Positions 34,499 to 45,300 of a stretch of DNA of 64,000 nucleotides are shown here, in pieces. Source of the DNA: Caprimulgus europaeus (Eukaryota > Chordata > Aves > Caprimulgiformes > Caprimulgidae). A program made the translations under genes and the position numbers. Where the stretch lies: the NCBI GenBank assembly GCA_907165065.1, contig OU015539.1:124001-188000 (forward strand), written 5' to 3'. Positions within the stretch are counted from its first letter, which is position 1. Each line of letters begins with the position of its first letter. Under the pieces are notes generated by a model. That model had not been told where the DNA came from, did no database searches, and saw only the letters and a list, made by a program, of their open reading frames with translations.

Positions 34499-37400
34499 TC
34501 AGAGCCGGGGCAGGAGCAGGCTCAGGAGGGGCAGGAGGACGGCGGGCTGGTAGGGGGTGGCGGCGGCGGCCGCGGGGGTACAGGGAACCCGGGGACAACG
34601 GGCATCCCCGGGGGGTCCGCGGGAGTCGCGGGACGGGGGGGGCGGCCGGGGCTGTGGTCCCCGCAGGTCGTGGGGGGGCAAACCATCACGGTAGAAGGCA
34701 GAGGGCGGCGCGGCCGGGAGCGTACCGGGGCGACCCAGCGCCCGCCCCGGGGTGCCCATCACCGCCACGCCACCGCCCCCAGCACCACCACCCCCGGCAT
34801 CTTCCTCGTCCTCCTCCTCGGGGCAGCCGTCGAAGTCACGAGGGCGAAGGTTACGGAGGTCGGTGCCGCGGCGGTGCGGGGGGCTGGCGCAGGGCACCGG
34901 GGAGCTGGAGACGCGGGTGCGGCGGAACCACGCCCAGAGCGGGCGAGCGCGGCAGTCGCAGGCCCAGGGGTTGGCGTTGAGGCGCAGGAACTGGAGCGCG
35001 GGGAGGGCGGCCAGCGGGTCCCCGGGCAGCGCGGCCAGGCTGTTGTTGAACAGGTAGAGGATGGTGAGGCGCGCCAGGCCGCCGAAGGCGCGGCGGTGGA
35101 TGGCGGACAGGCGGTTGGCGTGCAGCAGCAGGCGGTCCAGGCTGGGCAGCCCTCGGAAGACGCCCTCCGACAGCGCCCGCAGCCGGTTCCCGTGCAGGAA
35201 GAGGTGGCTCAGGTTGGCCAGGTCGGCGAAGAGATCGTCCTGCAGTGGGGAAAGGGGGAGATAGAGGCGTGGGTGTGGGGTGGGGACCGCCATGGGGAGA
35301 CCCCAGCCCTGCCCCATGTCCCCCTGTGGTGGGCATCACCTGGATACCTGCCCATGTCCCTGCTCCACAGGCGTCACCCATCACCCATGTCCTGCGTCCC
35401 TGCTCCGTGAGCATTGCTCTGTGCCCTTTTCCTGCTTCATGACCATCACCTTGTCCCACATCCCTGCTGATGGGTGTCACCCATGTCCTGTGTCCCTGCT
35501 CCATAGATGTCACCCATCACCTCGTGCCACCTTGTCCCACATCCCAGCTCCATGAGCATCACCCTTCCCTGTGTCCTGGCTCCATGGGCATCACTCTCTC
35601 CTCTGTTCTTGCTCCATGGGCATCACCTTCTCCTACATCCCAGCTCCATGGGCATCACCCACCACCCTGCCCTGCAGCTCTCTCACAGAGCCCGGTCCCA
35701 CTTCCATGCCCTAAAGGCATTTGCCACCACCCCGCTTCCAGTGCCTCCCCCACAAGAGTCACCCAGCCCCTGCCCAGCCCCATGGCCGTGGCGGACCTGG
35801 AGGTAGAGCAGCCCGTTCTCCTGCAGGTAGAGGTACTGGAGGCTGTGGAGGCCGCGGAAGATGGCGTTGGGCAGGGTGGCCAGCTGGCACCGGTAGAGGT
35901 GCAGGGCCTGGAGGCGCCGGAGCCCGTGGAAGGTGTCGGGGGCCAGGACACGGAGATGGGGGTTGTCACCCAGGTCGAGCTCCTCCAGGGCGGGCAGGTG
36001 GCGGAAGGTGCCCGGCTGGATGGAGGAGATGTTGTTGGAGTAGAGCCAGAGGGTGACGGTGCTGGGCCCGAAGGTGCCCGCCCGCAGCGCCCCGATGACG
36101 TTGTTCTGCAGGAAGAGGCGGCGGGCACCGGGCGGGAGCCCCGCGGGCACCGAGGAGAAGTTGTTGGCCTGGCAGCTGACGGTGGGCGGCGAGACGTAGC
36201 AGGTGCAGAGCGCGGGGCAGGCGGGTGTCCCGCCGGGCACCCATGCCAGCGCCGCCAGCAGCAGGGACGCCAGGCGCCCGCCTGCGGGCACAGCGGGGCG
36301 TCAGCGCGCGGCACCATCCAGGGTCCTGCCCCAACCCCGCGCGCCCACCGCCCCCAAGGGTCCTCCCACAAAACACCCCCGGGGCGCACTGGGACTTGCA
36401 CCCCGAGGAGCCTCCCAGGGCCATGCCCACCCACATGACTGTGGTGCCCCAGGGACCCCCCAGGGCCATGAACACCATTTGGCCAAGGTCTCCTAGGAGA
36501 ACCCCAAGGCCATGACCACCCCATAAGGCCATGGTCCTCAAGGAGAATCTCACAGGGCTGCAGAGTCCTAGAGCCCACCAAAACCATGAGGACCCCATCA
36601 GGTCATGGTCCCTCAGGAACCCCCCAAGACCATGCCCACCCATGTGGTGCCCCAGGAACCTTCCATGGCCATGAGGACCTAGCAGACCAAGGTCTCCTAG
36701 GAGAACCCCAAGGCCATGACCACCACATAGGGCTGGACAAACCTACAAGCGCCCCAGGACCATGCCCACCCAGATGGCTATGGACCCCCAGGAGCTCCCC
36801 AGGGCCATGACCACCTCCAGGAGACCCCATGCCCACATCAGTCCCGCAGTGCTCCCCTCCCCAAGCAACCTCTGCCCCACAGACCCAACCCACAGATCTC
36901 AACACCCCAAAACACAACTGCATTATTTTGGGGTGTGTGGGGGGATCCCTCACCAACAACGGGGCAGCTCCACGTGTGCGCCCGCCGTGTCCACGTGTGG
37001 GGCGGGACACGCGTGGGCGTGGGCTGACGCTTTCCTTGCCGTTTCCACCCCCCCACCCGTGTCCACACCCCCCCACCCCACGCTCCCCCCCCCGCGGTTG
37101 CAACCCGAGAGCTTCATCCATAATTCAACCCGGCGGACTGGCTCCACGCCCGGGGATGCGTGGATGCTCCCCCCGTGACACATTGGGGGAGGGTGGGCGA
37201 GGGGGCCCATGCACCGGGGAGGGGGGCCCTGCCCCCTTCTCCCCTCCCTGAAGCTACACGGGGGGGGGGGGGAAGACGGACACGACACCCCCCACCCACC
37301 CACCCAGCTGCTCAGCGCCGTCCCCCCTCCCCCAGCGCCCCGTGCCGGCGTGTGCGCCCCCCACCCGCGTCCCATCTGTCACTCCCCCTCGCCGCGGGCT

Positions 37401-38051
37401 GACTCAGTGGGGAGCTGAAGTCACCGATTCCCAGGAATCGGGGTTTTTTTTTTATCCCGTGCCAACACCCCCCCCCACACCCCAAGTCCTGCTACAGAAC
37501 CAGCATGTCACTCGTGGGTACCCCACGATGCCCACCCGCGGGGTTGACCTGGCCACTCTCCGGTGCCCACAGAGGGTTGGGGGTTGGGGGTCTTGGGGTG
37601 GTAGCGAGTCCCCCGTGGGGCAGCCCCATGCAGGGCTGTGCACCCCAGTGCCGTGCAGGGTGGGTCACCCACACCCCGCGATGGTGGTCCTGCGGGGGCA
37701 CCCGTGGGTCGTGGAGCACTCGCATGCTGTGAGTCCTGAGGGGACACTGAGCACCCGCGGGTCCCGCGGAACCCCCGAGCCGGGCTGCGAGTCCTGGGGG
37801 GCACCGGGTCCTCCGTGGGTCTCAGTGCTGCTCCACGCTGCGTGTTCTGGGGGGCAACGAGCACCCGTGGGTCACCCCCCCGCCAGGCTGCGCTCCTGGG
37901 CTCCCCACGCACCCCGGGACATCCCGACCTGGGACCGCGCTCCTGGGGGGCCACCTCGGGGGCTCCCCCCCCCCCCCCCCGGGGGTCCCCCGACACCCGT
38001 GGGCTCCTCCCGCCTACCTGGGGGCAGGTCTCGTGCCGTGGGGGGCCGCAT
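34499..38051 (-). CDS. RTN4RL2: RTN4RL2 (Nogo receptor-like 2) leucine-rich repeat GPI protein
   Basis: Neuronal Nogo-receptor family member that binds myelin inhibitors such as MAG. Exons in transcript order: 38051-38018, 36281-35797 and 35239-34499, giving 419 residues (human 420). The signal peptide is about 1-32, with cleavage before the LRR N-cap CPALCTCY. LRRs follow, including [15 protein letters not shown] and [31 protein letters not shown]. The LRR C-cap is [16 protein letters not shown] with its paired cysteines. A low-complexity stalk (Glu/Gly/Pro-rich) leads to a hydrophobic tail [11 protein letters not shown], typical of GPI attachment. The stalk is much diverged from mammals. 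The middle exon ends at a weak donor (CCAG|GTCCGC). It is convergent with TIMM10 and divergent from SLC43A3. Confidence 0.96.
35330..35690. repeat. CTCCATGGGCATCACC minisatellite in RTN4RL2 intron 2
   Basis: Degenerate units of about 35-40 bp built on CCTGCTCCATGGGCATCACC. The repeat occupies most of the 557-bp intron. Confidence 0.7.
36400..36830. repeat. Degenerate repeat block in RTN4RL2 intron 1
   Basis: Variants of AAGGCCATGACCACC occur repeatedly. A longer element (AAGGTCTCCTAGGAGAACCC and flanks) is present twice about 206 bp apart, near 36484 and 36690. Confidence 0.6.
37400..37441. promoter_or_regulatory. MARE/AP-1 site beside a 18-bp palindrome, RTN4RL2 intron 1
   Basis: GCTGACTCAG (AP-1 TGACTCA at 37400-37406, also a half-extended MAF site) is followed by CCGATTCC-CA-GGAATCGG at 37424-37441, with perfect 8-bp arms. 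This is 0.65 kb downstream of the first exon. Possible enhancer; inferred. Confidence 0.3.
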
Positions 38052-40264
38052 GGCGGGGCCGCCGCTCAGGCGCTGCCCGCTGCCCGGGGGCTCATGGCCG
38101 GTGCCGGGGGGGCTGCGATCCCCCCTGCCCCCCGCCGCTCCGCCGGGAGCAGCCACCGCCCCGGGGCATGGCACGGGTGGGCTCGGGTGGGCTGCGGGAG
38201 CGGGTGGGCTCGGCTGGGCTCGGCTCTGCCCGCGGCTGTGGGGCGTGGGGAAGGGGGGTGTGTGGGGGGGGGGCTGAGCTGCCTTATCCCGGGGCGGCCG
38301 CGCTCCGCCCCCCGCGCCGGCCCCGCCGCTTAACCCTTCCCGGGCCGGCCCGTCCCGCTCCACGCGGGGGGGGGGGGGCACCGGGGACGCTGGCGGGGGT
38401 GGGGGACGCGCTGTGGGTGCCCATGGGGGACCCACTAGGGACGTGGGGATCGGGGCGGGGGTTGCCCCACTGGGGACGCAGGGGTCGCGTTGCGGGGGGG
38501 GACTGTGAGCGCAGGACATGGCGAGTGGGACCCTCCCGCGGTCCCGGGACTCACTCGGGGCTGCGGTGTCAGGTGGACCCCGTAGACCCCTCAAGGTTGC
38601 CCACGGTGTCTGACCCCCGGGCATGGCCCCAGAGCCCCCCGCGGCAGTCGCGCCGCTGCCCACGCCCACGCAGGACCGCGGTGCTGTCCGTGGTGCCGGC
38701 GCTGTCCATGGTGTCATCGCGCCGCTCCCACCCGGGACAGCGGCGACACCCCGCGCTGGGCCGCTCGGCGGGACATGCCCCGTGTCGCCCCACACGCGGT
38801 GCTCACGGGGGGGTGGGGGGATGCACACACATGTCCGCGCCAGGCCGCAGCGCACGGGGCTGGCACCGCCGCGTGTTTGCGGCTCCGTCTCCGTCGCGGA
38901 TCCCGGAGAGAGAAATGCCACAAGCTGGCGCGGCGGCACGCGTGGGGGGGGCGTGGGCGGCGCGGGGCTGAGTCAGGGGCCGCCATCCGCTCCCACCCAC
39001 CCCGCACCCACCGACCCCCCCCCACGGTCCCGCCACCACCCCGGGGCTGCACGGGGTGGGGGTCCTGGTGGGAGGTGCCCACCAGTGGGTACCTGCGCCC
39101 TGTGGGGGTCCCGGGCGTGGCGGGGTTGGGGGGGAGGTGGGGTGGTGCGAGGGTCGGGCTCGAGCAGGGCCGAGGGAGTGAGGAGGGTAGTGGGGTCCGG
39201 GATGGGGGAGGTGGGCGGACGGACGGACGCGTGGCGGCGGGGGGACGACGGACAGGTGAGGACAGGGGACAGGGGGGGCAGCTGATGGGCAGCCGGGTGG
39301 CGGTGGGACAGACAAACGGACGGACGGACGGAGGAGCGGAGGTGACGTGTGCGGGCGGCGGGAGGTCGTGGTTGTGGGGGGTGCCCAGGTGGGGCGGGGC
39401 CGTGGGGCGGATGTCAGGGGCGGGCAGGGGACGGCAGGCCCGGGGCAAGGACAGGAGCGGGCGGGAACGGACACGGGGGGGGGGTACGGGGAGGGGCGGG
39501 GGACGGCTCTGGGGTGACACAGCCAGAGGTGGCCCAGGGGTGACACAAGGTTGATCTGAGGGTGACACAAAGGTGGCTCGAGGGTGGCCTGAGGGTGGCC
39601 CAAAGTTGCCCCAAAGGTGACACAAAGGTGGCTCGAGAGTGGCCACCACTTAACATCCTGGGGACACCAGGTGAGAAAGTGGCTCCTGGAGATACGGGGG
39701 TTATGGGGGGGGCACACGGGGAGGGACACGCGTGGGGAGGGCGCTCAGCCGGGAGGGCCCCTCCCGGGGCGACCCCCGGGGCAGCTGAACCGGAGCCACC
39801 TCCCACCCTCCCCCCGCCCCTCCGCCGCTCCGGGGGCGGGTCCGGGCAGCTCCGCTCCGCCCGCCGGGGAGGGGCTGCGGCACCGGCGGCACCGGGACCC
39901 ACCGGAACCCATCGGGATCCACCGGAACCACCGGCAGCTCCGGCCCGGCCCCTCCCCGCCGCGCCGGGCCCCGGGTGAGCAGCTCCCGGGGATGCAGGGA
40001 GCGGCGGGAGGAGCCGAGCGGAGCCGGGGGGGCTGGAGGACCTGGCCCCTCGTGCGTGGGGCTGGGAGGGGGCTGTGGGGCTGGAGTGTGGGGCTCGGGG
40101 GTATCTGTGGGGATGGGGGGGGACTGCGTGGTAGCCGTGGGGTGCGTGGCAGGCTGCGCTCTGTGGGCCCCGGGGCTGCGGGGCAGGGCTGTGCTCCCGC
40201 CATGTGCTCGCTCCCCCCGCAGCACCCCAGGGCTGTTGGGGTACCGCCGTGCCCCCCCGGTGTT

Positions 40265-40590
40265 CACTGGTATGGAGGGGCTCACCAGTCTGGCCAGGGG
40301 AGACCAGTATGGCTTGGGGTGACCAGTATGGCAAGGATGTACCAGTATGGCTTGGGGTGACCAGTAAAGCTTGGGATCACCAGTGCGGTGGGGACACACC
40401 AGTTATGGCTTGGAGCAGCCCGTACGGCTGGGACATACCAGTCCATGGCTTGGGGTGACCAGTACGGTTTGGGGTGACCAGTACAGCAACTTGGGGTCAC
40501 CAGTATGGCTTGGAGTGACCAGTACAGCTGGGACAAATCAGTCCATGGCTCGGGATGACCAGTACAGCTTGAGGTGGCCAGTCCGGGGGG
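40265..40590. repeat. GACCAGTATGGCTTGGGGT minisatellite
   Basis: Roughly ten to twelve units of about 20-30 bp built on TGGCTTGGGGTGACCAGTAY. Upstream of SLC43A3. Confidence 0.85.
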
Positions 40591-40721
40591 TTGTCAGACC
40601 CCCATGGCGGGTGTTTCGGGGTGTCCCCGCCGTGTCCCCGCTGTCCCCGTTGTCCCCGGGCGGGTGCCCAGCTAAAGATAGCGCAGCCCCCCCGGCCCGG
40701 TTAATCTTTAGCCGGGCGCTG

Positions 40722-40737
40722 TAATGAGGCCTCATTA
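40722..40737. promoter_or_regulatory. Perfect 16-bp palindrome TAATGAGGCCTCATTA
   Basis: Two TAATGAGG half-sites in perfect inversion around the centre. The homeodomain core TAAT/ATTA stands at both ends. Close upstream is GGTTAATCTTTAGCC, an A/T island in a GC-rich context. This pattern fits a conserved enhancer core; conservation was not tested. Confidence 0.35.
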
Positions 40738-41019
40738 GCGGCCATTACACCGGCCAGGGGACACAGGGACACGCTGTCGGGGGGCTCGGGCATGCGCAGC
40801 GAGCCTGCGGGTGAGTGGGACGAGCTGGGGGGACAGGAGTGGCGGTGATGGGCTGGGGGACGTGGCCTTGGTGCCTGTGGCACTTGTCTGCGGGTGACAC
40901 CGAGGGACAGGAGGTCCTGGCCACGTGGGTTGGGGGCTGATGGGGACAGACGGGGTGCCCCGGTGACTCCCAAAGGGTGACAGACCCCCGGCAGGGTGAC
41001 AATGTCCCCAGGGTAGCAG

Positions 41020-41640
41020 TGGGGTCCCCAGGGAGTGACAATGTCCAGGTTGCCAGGGTCCCTGGAGACACAATGGAGTCTCCGGGTGGGGACAGGGACC
41101 CCAAGACGTGACAGTGTCCCCAAGAGCCATGCCAGGGTCCCCAAGGGACCTGCCAGTGTCCCCAGAGGGTGTGCTGGGGCCCCAGGGGGTGTGTCACTAT
41201 CGCCAGGGGGTGTGTCAGCGTACCCGGCAGTGTGCCAATGTCCCCAAGGGCTGTGCCAGGTTCCCAGCGACTGTGCCAGGTCCCTAGTGGGGTCCTGGTG
41301 TCCCCAGGGGATGTTTGTGTCCCCAAGGCTGTGCTGGAGTCCCCAGGGGGGTGTTGGTGTCCCCAGGGCGCACACCAGGGTGCTTGGCTGTGTGCCATCG
41401 TCCCCAGGGCTGTGCCAGGTCCTCAGTGGGGTGTGCTGGTGTCCCCAGGGGGTTGTGTTGGTGTCCCCAGGGTGGTGTTGGTGTCCCCAAGAGGATATTG
41501 GTGTCCTCAGGGCAGTGTTGGTGTCCCCAAGGGGATGTTGGTGTCCCCAGGGGGTTGAGTTGGTGTCCCCAAGGTGGTGTTGTTGTCCCCAGGGCTCTGT
41601 TTGTGTCCTCAGGGCTGTGCCAGGTCCCAGGGACATGGCG
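41020..41640. repeat. GGTGTCCCCAGGG minisatellite upstream of SLC43A3
   Basis: Over 600 bp of units of about 20-35 bp built on GTGTTGGTGTCCCCAGGGG. Each contains an acceptor-like CCCCAG on the + strand. Confidence 0.8.
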
Positions 41641-41914
41641 CATGCCGGGGGGTGGCAGGTCCCAGGGACGGCTGTCGCAGGACGATAAGGCAGTGGCGGG
41701 GGGGGGGGTCCCGGTGTGGGGGGGAGCTGAGCCGCTATCGGGTGTCACAGCTGGGGGGGCCCGGGGGGGCCCTGGGGGGTGGGTGTGGGGTGGCGGGTGC
41801 ACCCTGGGCACCCCGTGCCAGGGTCCAAACTCCGCGGCTGCGGTGACGGGACGGTGACGGTGACAGCGGGAGGGCCTGGCCTTGTGCAGGTGGGTGGGGG
41901 TGCAGGGGGGTACC

Positions 41915-42110
41915 ACACGTGGATGCGTGTGCATGCATATGAGCACACGTGTGAGCGTGAGCACATGTATGTGAGTGTGAGCACGTGTGCCTGTGTGTCG
42001 GGAGGTGTATGTGAGTGTGAGCATGTGTGTGAGCACGTGTGTGTGCATGTGTGTGTGCACATGTAAGCCTGTGTACACACCTGTGAGCACATGTGCACGC
42101 GTGTGCAGAG
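41915..42110. repeat. (GTGTGAGCACATGTGT)n microsatellite
   Basis: TG-rich simple sequence with interspersed GAGCA(C/T) units, about 200 bp, ending about 200 bp before the SLC43A3 ATG exon. Confidence 0.85.
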
Positions 42111-42338
42111 CCCTGTCCATGCCCGGTGTGTGCGGGGGACGGGTGCCAGCCCCTGGCGCACGGGGACAAGGGGCAGAGCTGGGGCCATGGTGGCCTTTGC
42201 CCGGTGGCCACGTGCACCTGCGTGCCCTGAGCCCCCCGGCTGGGTGCGGGGCGGGTGTCATCCATGGGTGCTGAGCAGGGGGGTGAACCCCGGTGTCTGT
42301 CCCCCACAGGCGCAGCGGGGACGCCCCAGGCCGGTGAC

Positions 42339-45300
42339 ATGGCGGGGGGGGGCGCGGGGGTGGCCAAGCGGCTGGGGACGCTGGTGTCGGGGCTGCTGGA
42401 GTGCGGGGCCTTCTGCGGCGTCATCTTCGGCTGGGCCTCCCTCGTCTTCGTCCTCAAGGACCTGCGCTACTTCCAGGACCTGTGCCAGCCCCCGGCCACC
42501 CCCGGCCACAACCACACTGACGGTATGCCACCGGCCACCAGCCACAGGCCACCGGCCACCACTGGCCACTGGCACCCTGCCTTGGGTCCCCCTGTGCCCT
42601 GACCTGCCCCATGTCCCCATTACCTGGTGGCCTGTGGTGCTCCATGTCCCCACTGTGCCTATGCCCTCATCCCTGCTGTCCCCATGCTCTCATCCCCACT
42701 GCTCCACTGTCCCTGTGCCCATGTCCCCACTGTCCCCACACCCTGCAGTGCCCCGTGTCCCCACTGCACTGCTTCCTGCGTCCCCACTGTCCCCCTGCCC
42801 TGCAGTCACCCCACTGCTTGGTGACCTGTGGTGCCCCAGGTCCCTATTTTTCCTGTCCCCTGTGACACTCCATGTCCCCACTGTTTCCATGCCCTGTGGT
42901 GCCCTCTGTCCCCACTGTCCCTATGCCCACATCCCTGTTGTCCCCATGCTCACGTCCCCATGTCCCCACTGTCCTGGTGACCAGCAGTGCCTCACGTCCC
43001 TATGCCCATGTCTCCGCTGTCCCTGTGTCTGGGTCCCCACTGTCCCCATGCTCATGTCTCCACTGTCCCACTGTCCCTGTGTCCATGTCCCTGCTGTCCC
43101 CATATCTGCATCCCTGTTGTCCTGATGCCCTGAAGTGCCCCATGTCCCTGCTGTCCTAGTCCCTGGGTCCCCACTGTCCCCACTGCTTGGTGACCTATAG
43201 TGTCCCATGTCCCCACTGTCCTGGTGACCTGAGATGCCCTGTGTCCCTGCTGTCCCTGTCCCCGTGTCACTCTGTCCCCATGCCTGTGTCTCCGCTATCC
43301 CTACTGTCCTGATGCCCTGTGATGCTCTGTGTCCCCACTGTCCCCGCGGTGTCCCTGCTGGTGGCCGCCCCGCAGACTGCAGTGGCCAGGACGAGCAGTT
43401 CTCCCTGGTCTTCACCATCGGCTCCTTCATGAACAACTTCATGACCTTCCCCATGGGCTTCATCTTCGACCGCTTCGGCACAGCCGTCGCCCGCCTCATT
43501 GCCATGTCAGTGCCGGGGGGGCACCCATGGGTGCTGGGGGGCGGGGTGCGGTGGGGGTGTTATCCAGAGCGGGGGGTTATCGGGGCGGCTGGGCTGGGTG
43601 GGGCGGGGGGGCCCTGCCTGTGCTGGGGGGAACCGTGCCAGCCCAGAGGACACCCATGTCCCAGGTGACACCCGTGCCAGCCCAGCATGCTGGCTTAGGG
43701 ACACTGGGGGGGCTCAGCCCATCCTGCCACCTGTCTCCCAGTGCCACCAAATGTCCCCATTGTGTCCCATGCCCCCCATGCCTCCGGGGACCCCCAGCCC
43801 CCCATATGCCCTCAGGTCACCCCGGTGTCCCCCCATGTCCCCACACACGTCCCTTGGTCCCGGGGTGCCAGCGTCGGTGGGACACTCATCAGATATTGGG
43901 GTTCTGGGTGACAGTGTGACAGCAGCACTGGGGTGTGGGGGTCCCTGCTGCACTCCAGGACCCCGTCCTCATGTCACCGCTGTCCCCATGTCCCAGCTCC
44001 CTCTACACCGGCGGGACCCTGCTCGTCGCCTTCTCCACACCAGGTGAGACCCCATGGGCAGCGGGTGCCCCAGCCCGGGGTGGGAGGGTACCTGATGGGA
44101 CCCCCTGTTGTCCCCACTGACCCCCGTGTCCCCAGAGCTGGCAGTGCTGCTCTTCCCGGCCATGTCCATGCTGTCGGTGGGCGGCATCCTCCTCATCCTC
44201 ACCAACATGCAGGTGAGTTTTCCCAGCACCCTGACCCCCACCCGACAGCGGGGGCACCTGCCTGGTGCCAGGGGGTCCTTGATGGCGCAGGGGGGTCTCT
44301 CCGTGCCAGGTGGGCAACCTCTTTGGGAAGTACCGCTCCATCGTCATCACCCTCTACAACGGGGCCTTTGACTCCTCCTCTGCCATCTTCCTCATCATCA
44401 AGGTGGGCGCCCAGGGGGGACACGGGGAGGTGCTGGGGGTGGCACTAGGTGCTCCTGGGTGTCTGTCCTTGGCACCGCAGGGAGGGCTGGGGACAGCTGG
44501 GACAGAGCTGGGGGCATAATTGGGGCACATCTGGGGACACATCTGGGCCACTGCTGTGCCACAGTCAGAAGTGCAACTGGGGACTCATTTGGGTCACAGC
44601 CAGGAGCACAGTTGGGTGACAGCTGGGGACATTTGGGACACAGTCAGGGGACACATTTGGGTCACAGCCAGGAGCACAGTTGGGTGACAGCTGGGGACAT
44701 TTGGGACACAGTCAGGGGACACATTTGGGTCACAGCCAGGAGCACAGTTGGGTGACAGCCGGGGACATTTGGGATACAGTCAGGGGACACAGATGGGTCA
44801 CAGATGGGGACAGAGCTGGGGACAGCTGAGACACAGCTGGGAACACAGATGGGACAGTGCTGGGGACATTTGGGTCATAGCCAGGGGACACAGATGGGTC
44901 ACAGCTGGGGACTTACTTGGGGGTACAGCTGGGGACACATCTGTCCCCTTCGTGGGGACACAGCGGTGGCCCTGAATGGTGGTGGATTGCTGGTGGCAGC
45001 CTGTCCCTGTCCCTCTCCCCAGGTGCTGTACGAGCGGGGACTGTCCCTACGGGCCATGTTCCTCTTCATGGCGTCCTGCAGCGCCTGGCACCTCCTGCGC
45101 ACGTTCTTCCTCATGCCCCGCACCCGCATCCCCTACCCGCTGCCCCCTGCCTACGACTACGGGTAGGGGACCCGGCCCAGGGGGGATGGGGACTGTCCCG
45201 CGGTGGGTGGTGGGTCCTGGCCTGTGGTGGGTGGGAGGTCCCATCTGATGGGCAGGGGATCCTATCTCATGGTGGGTGGTGGGTCCCATCCCGCAGTGGG

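Larger units (their letters stand above)
38052..42309. other. RTN4RL2-SLC43A3 intergenic region
   Basis: The RTN4RL2 promoter is expected around 38.05-38.4 kb (CpG-rich, several G-runs). No gene was recognised up to 42.3 kb. A CpG-rich block at 39.75-39.98 kb, ending in a good donor (CCCCGG|GTGAGC at 39975), is the best candidate for the non-coding first exon of SLC43A3. The coding exon needs one, because a clear acceptor (CCCCCACAG) precedes its ATG at 42309. The rest is GC-rich simple and minisatellite sequence. Confidence 0.5.
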
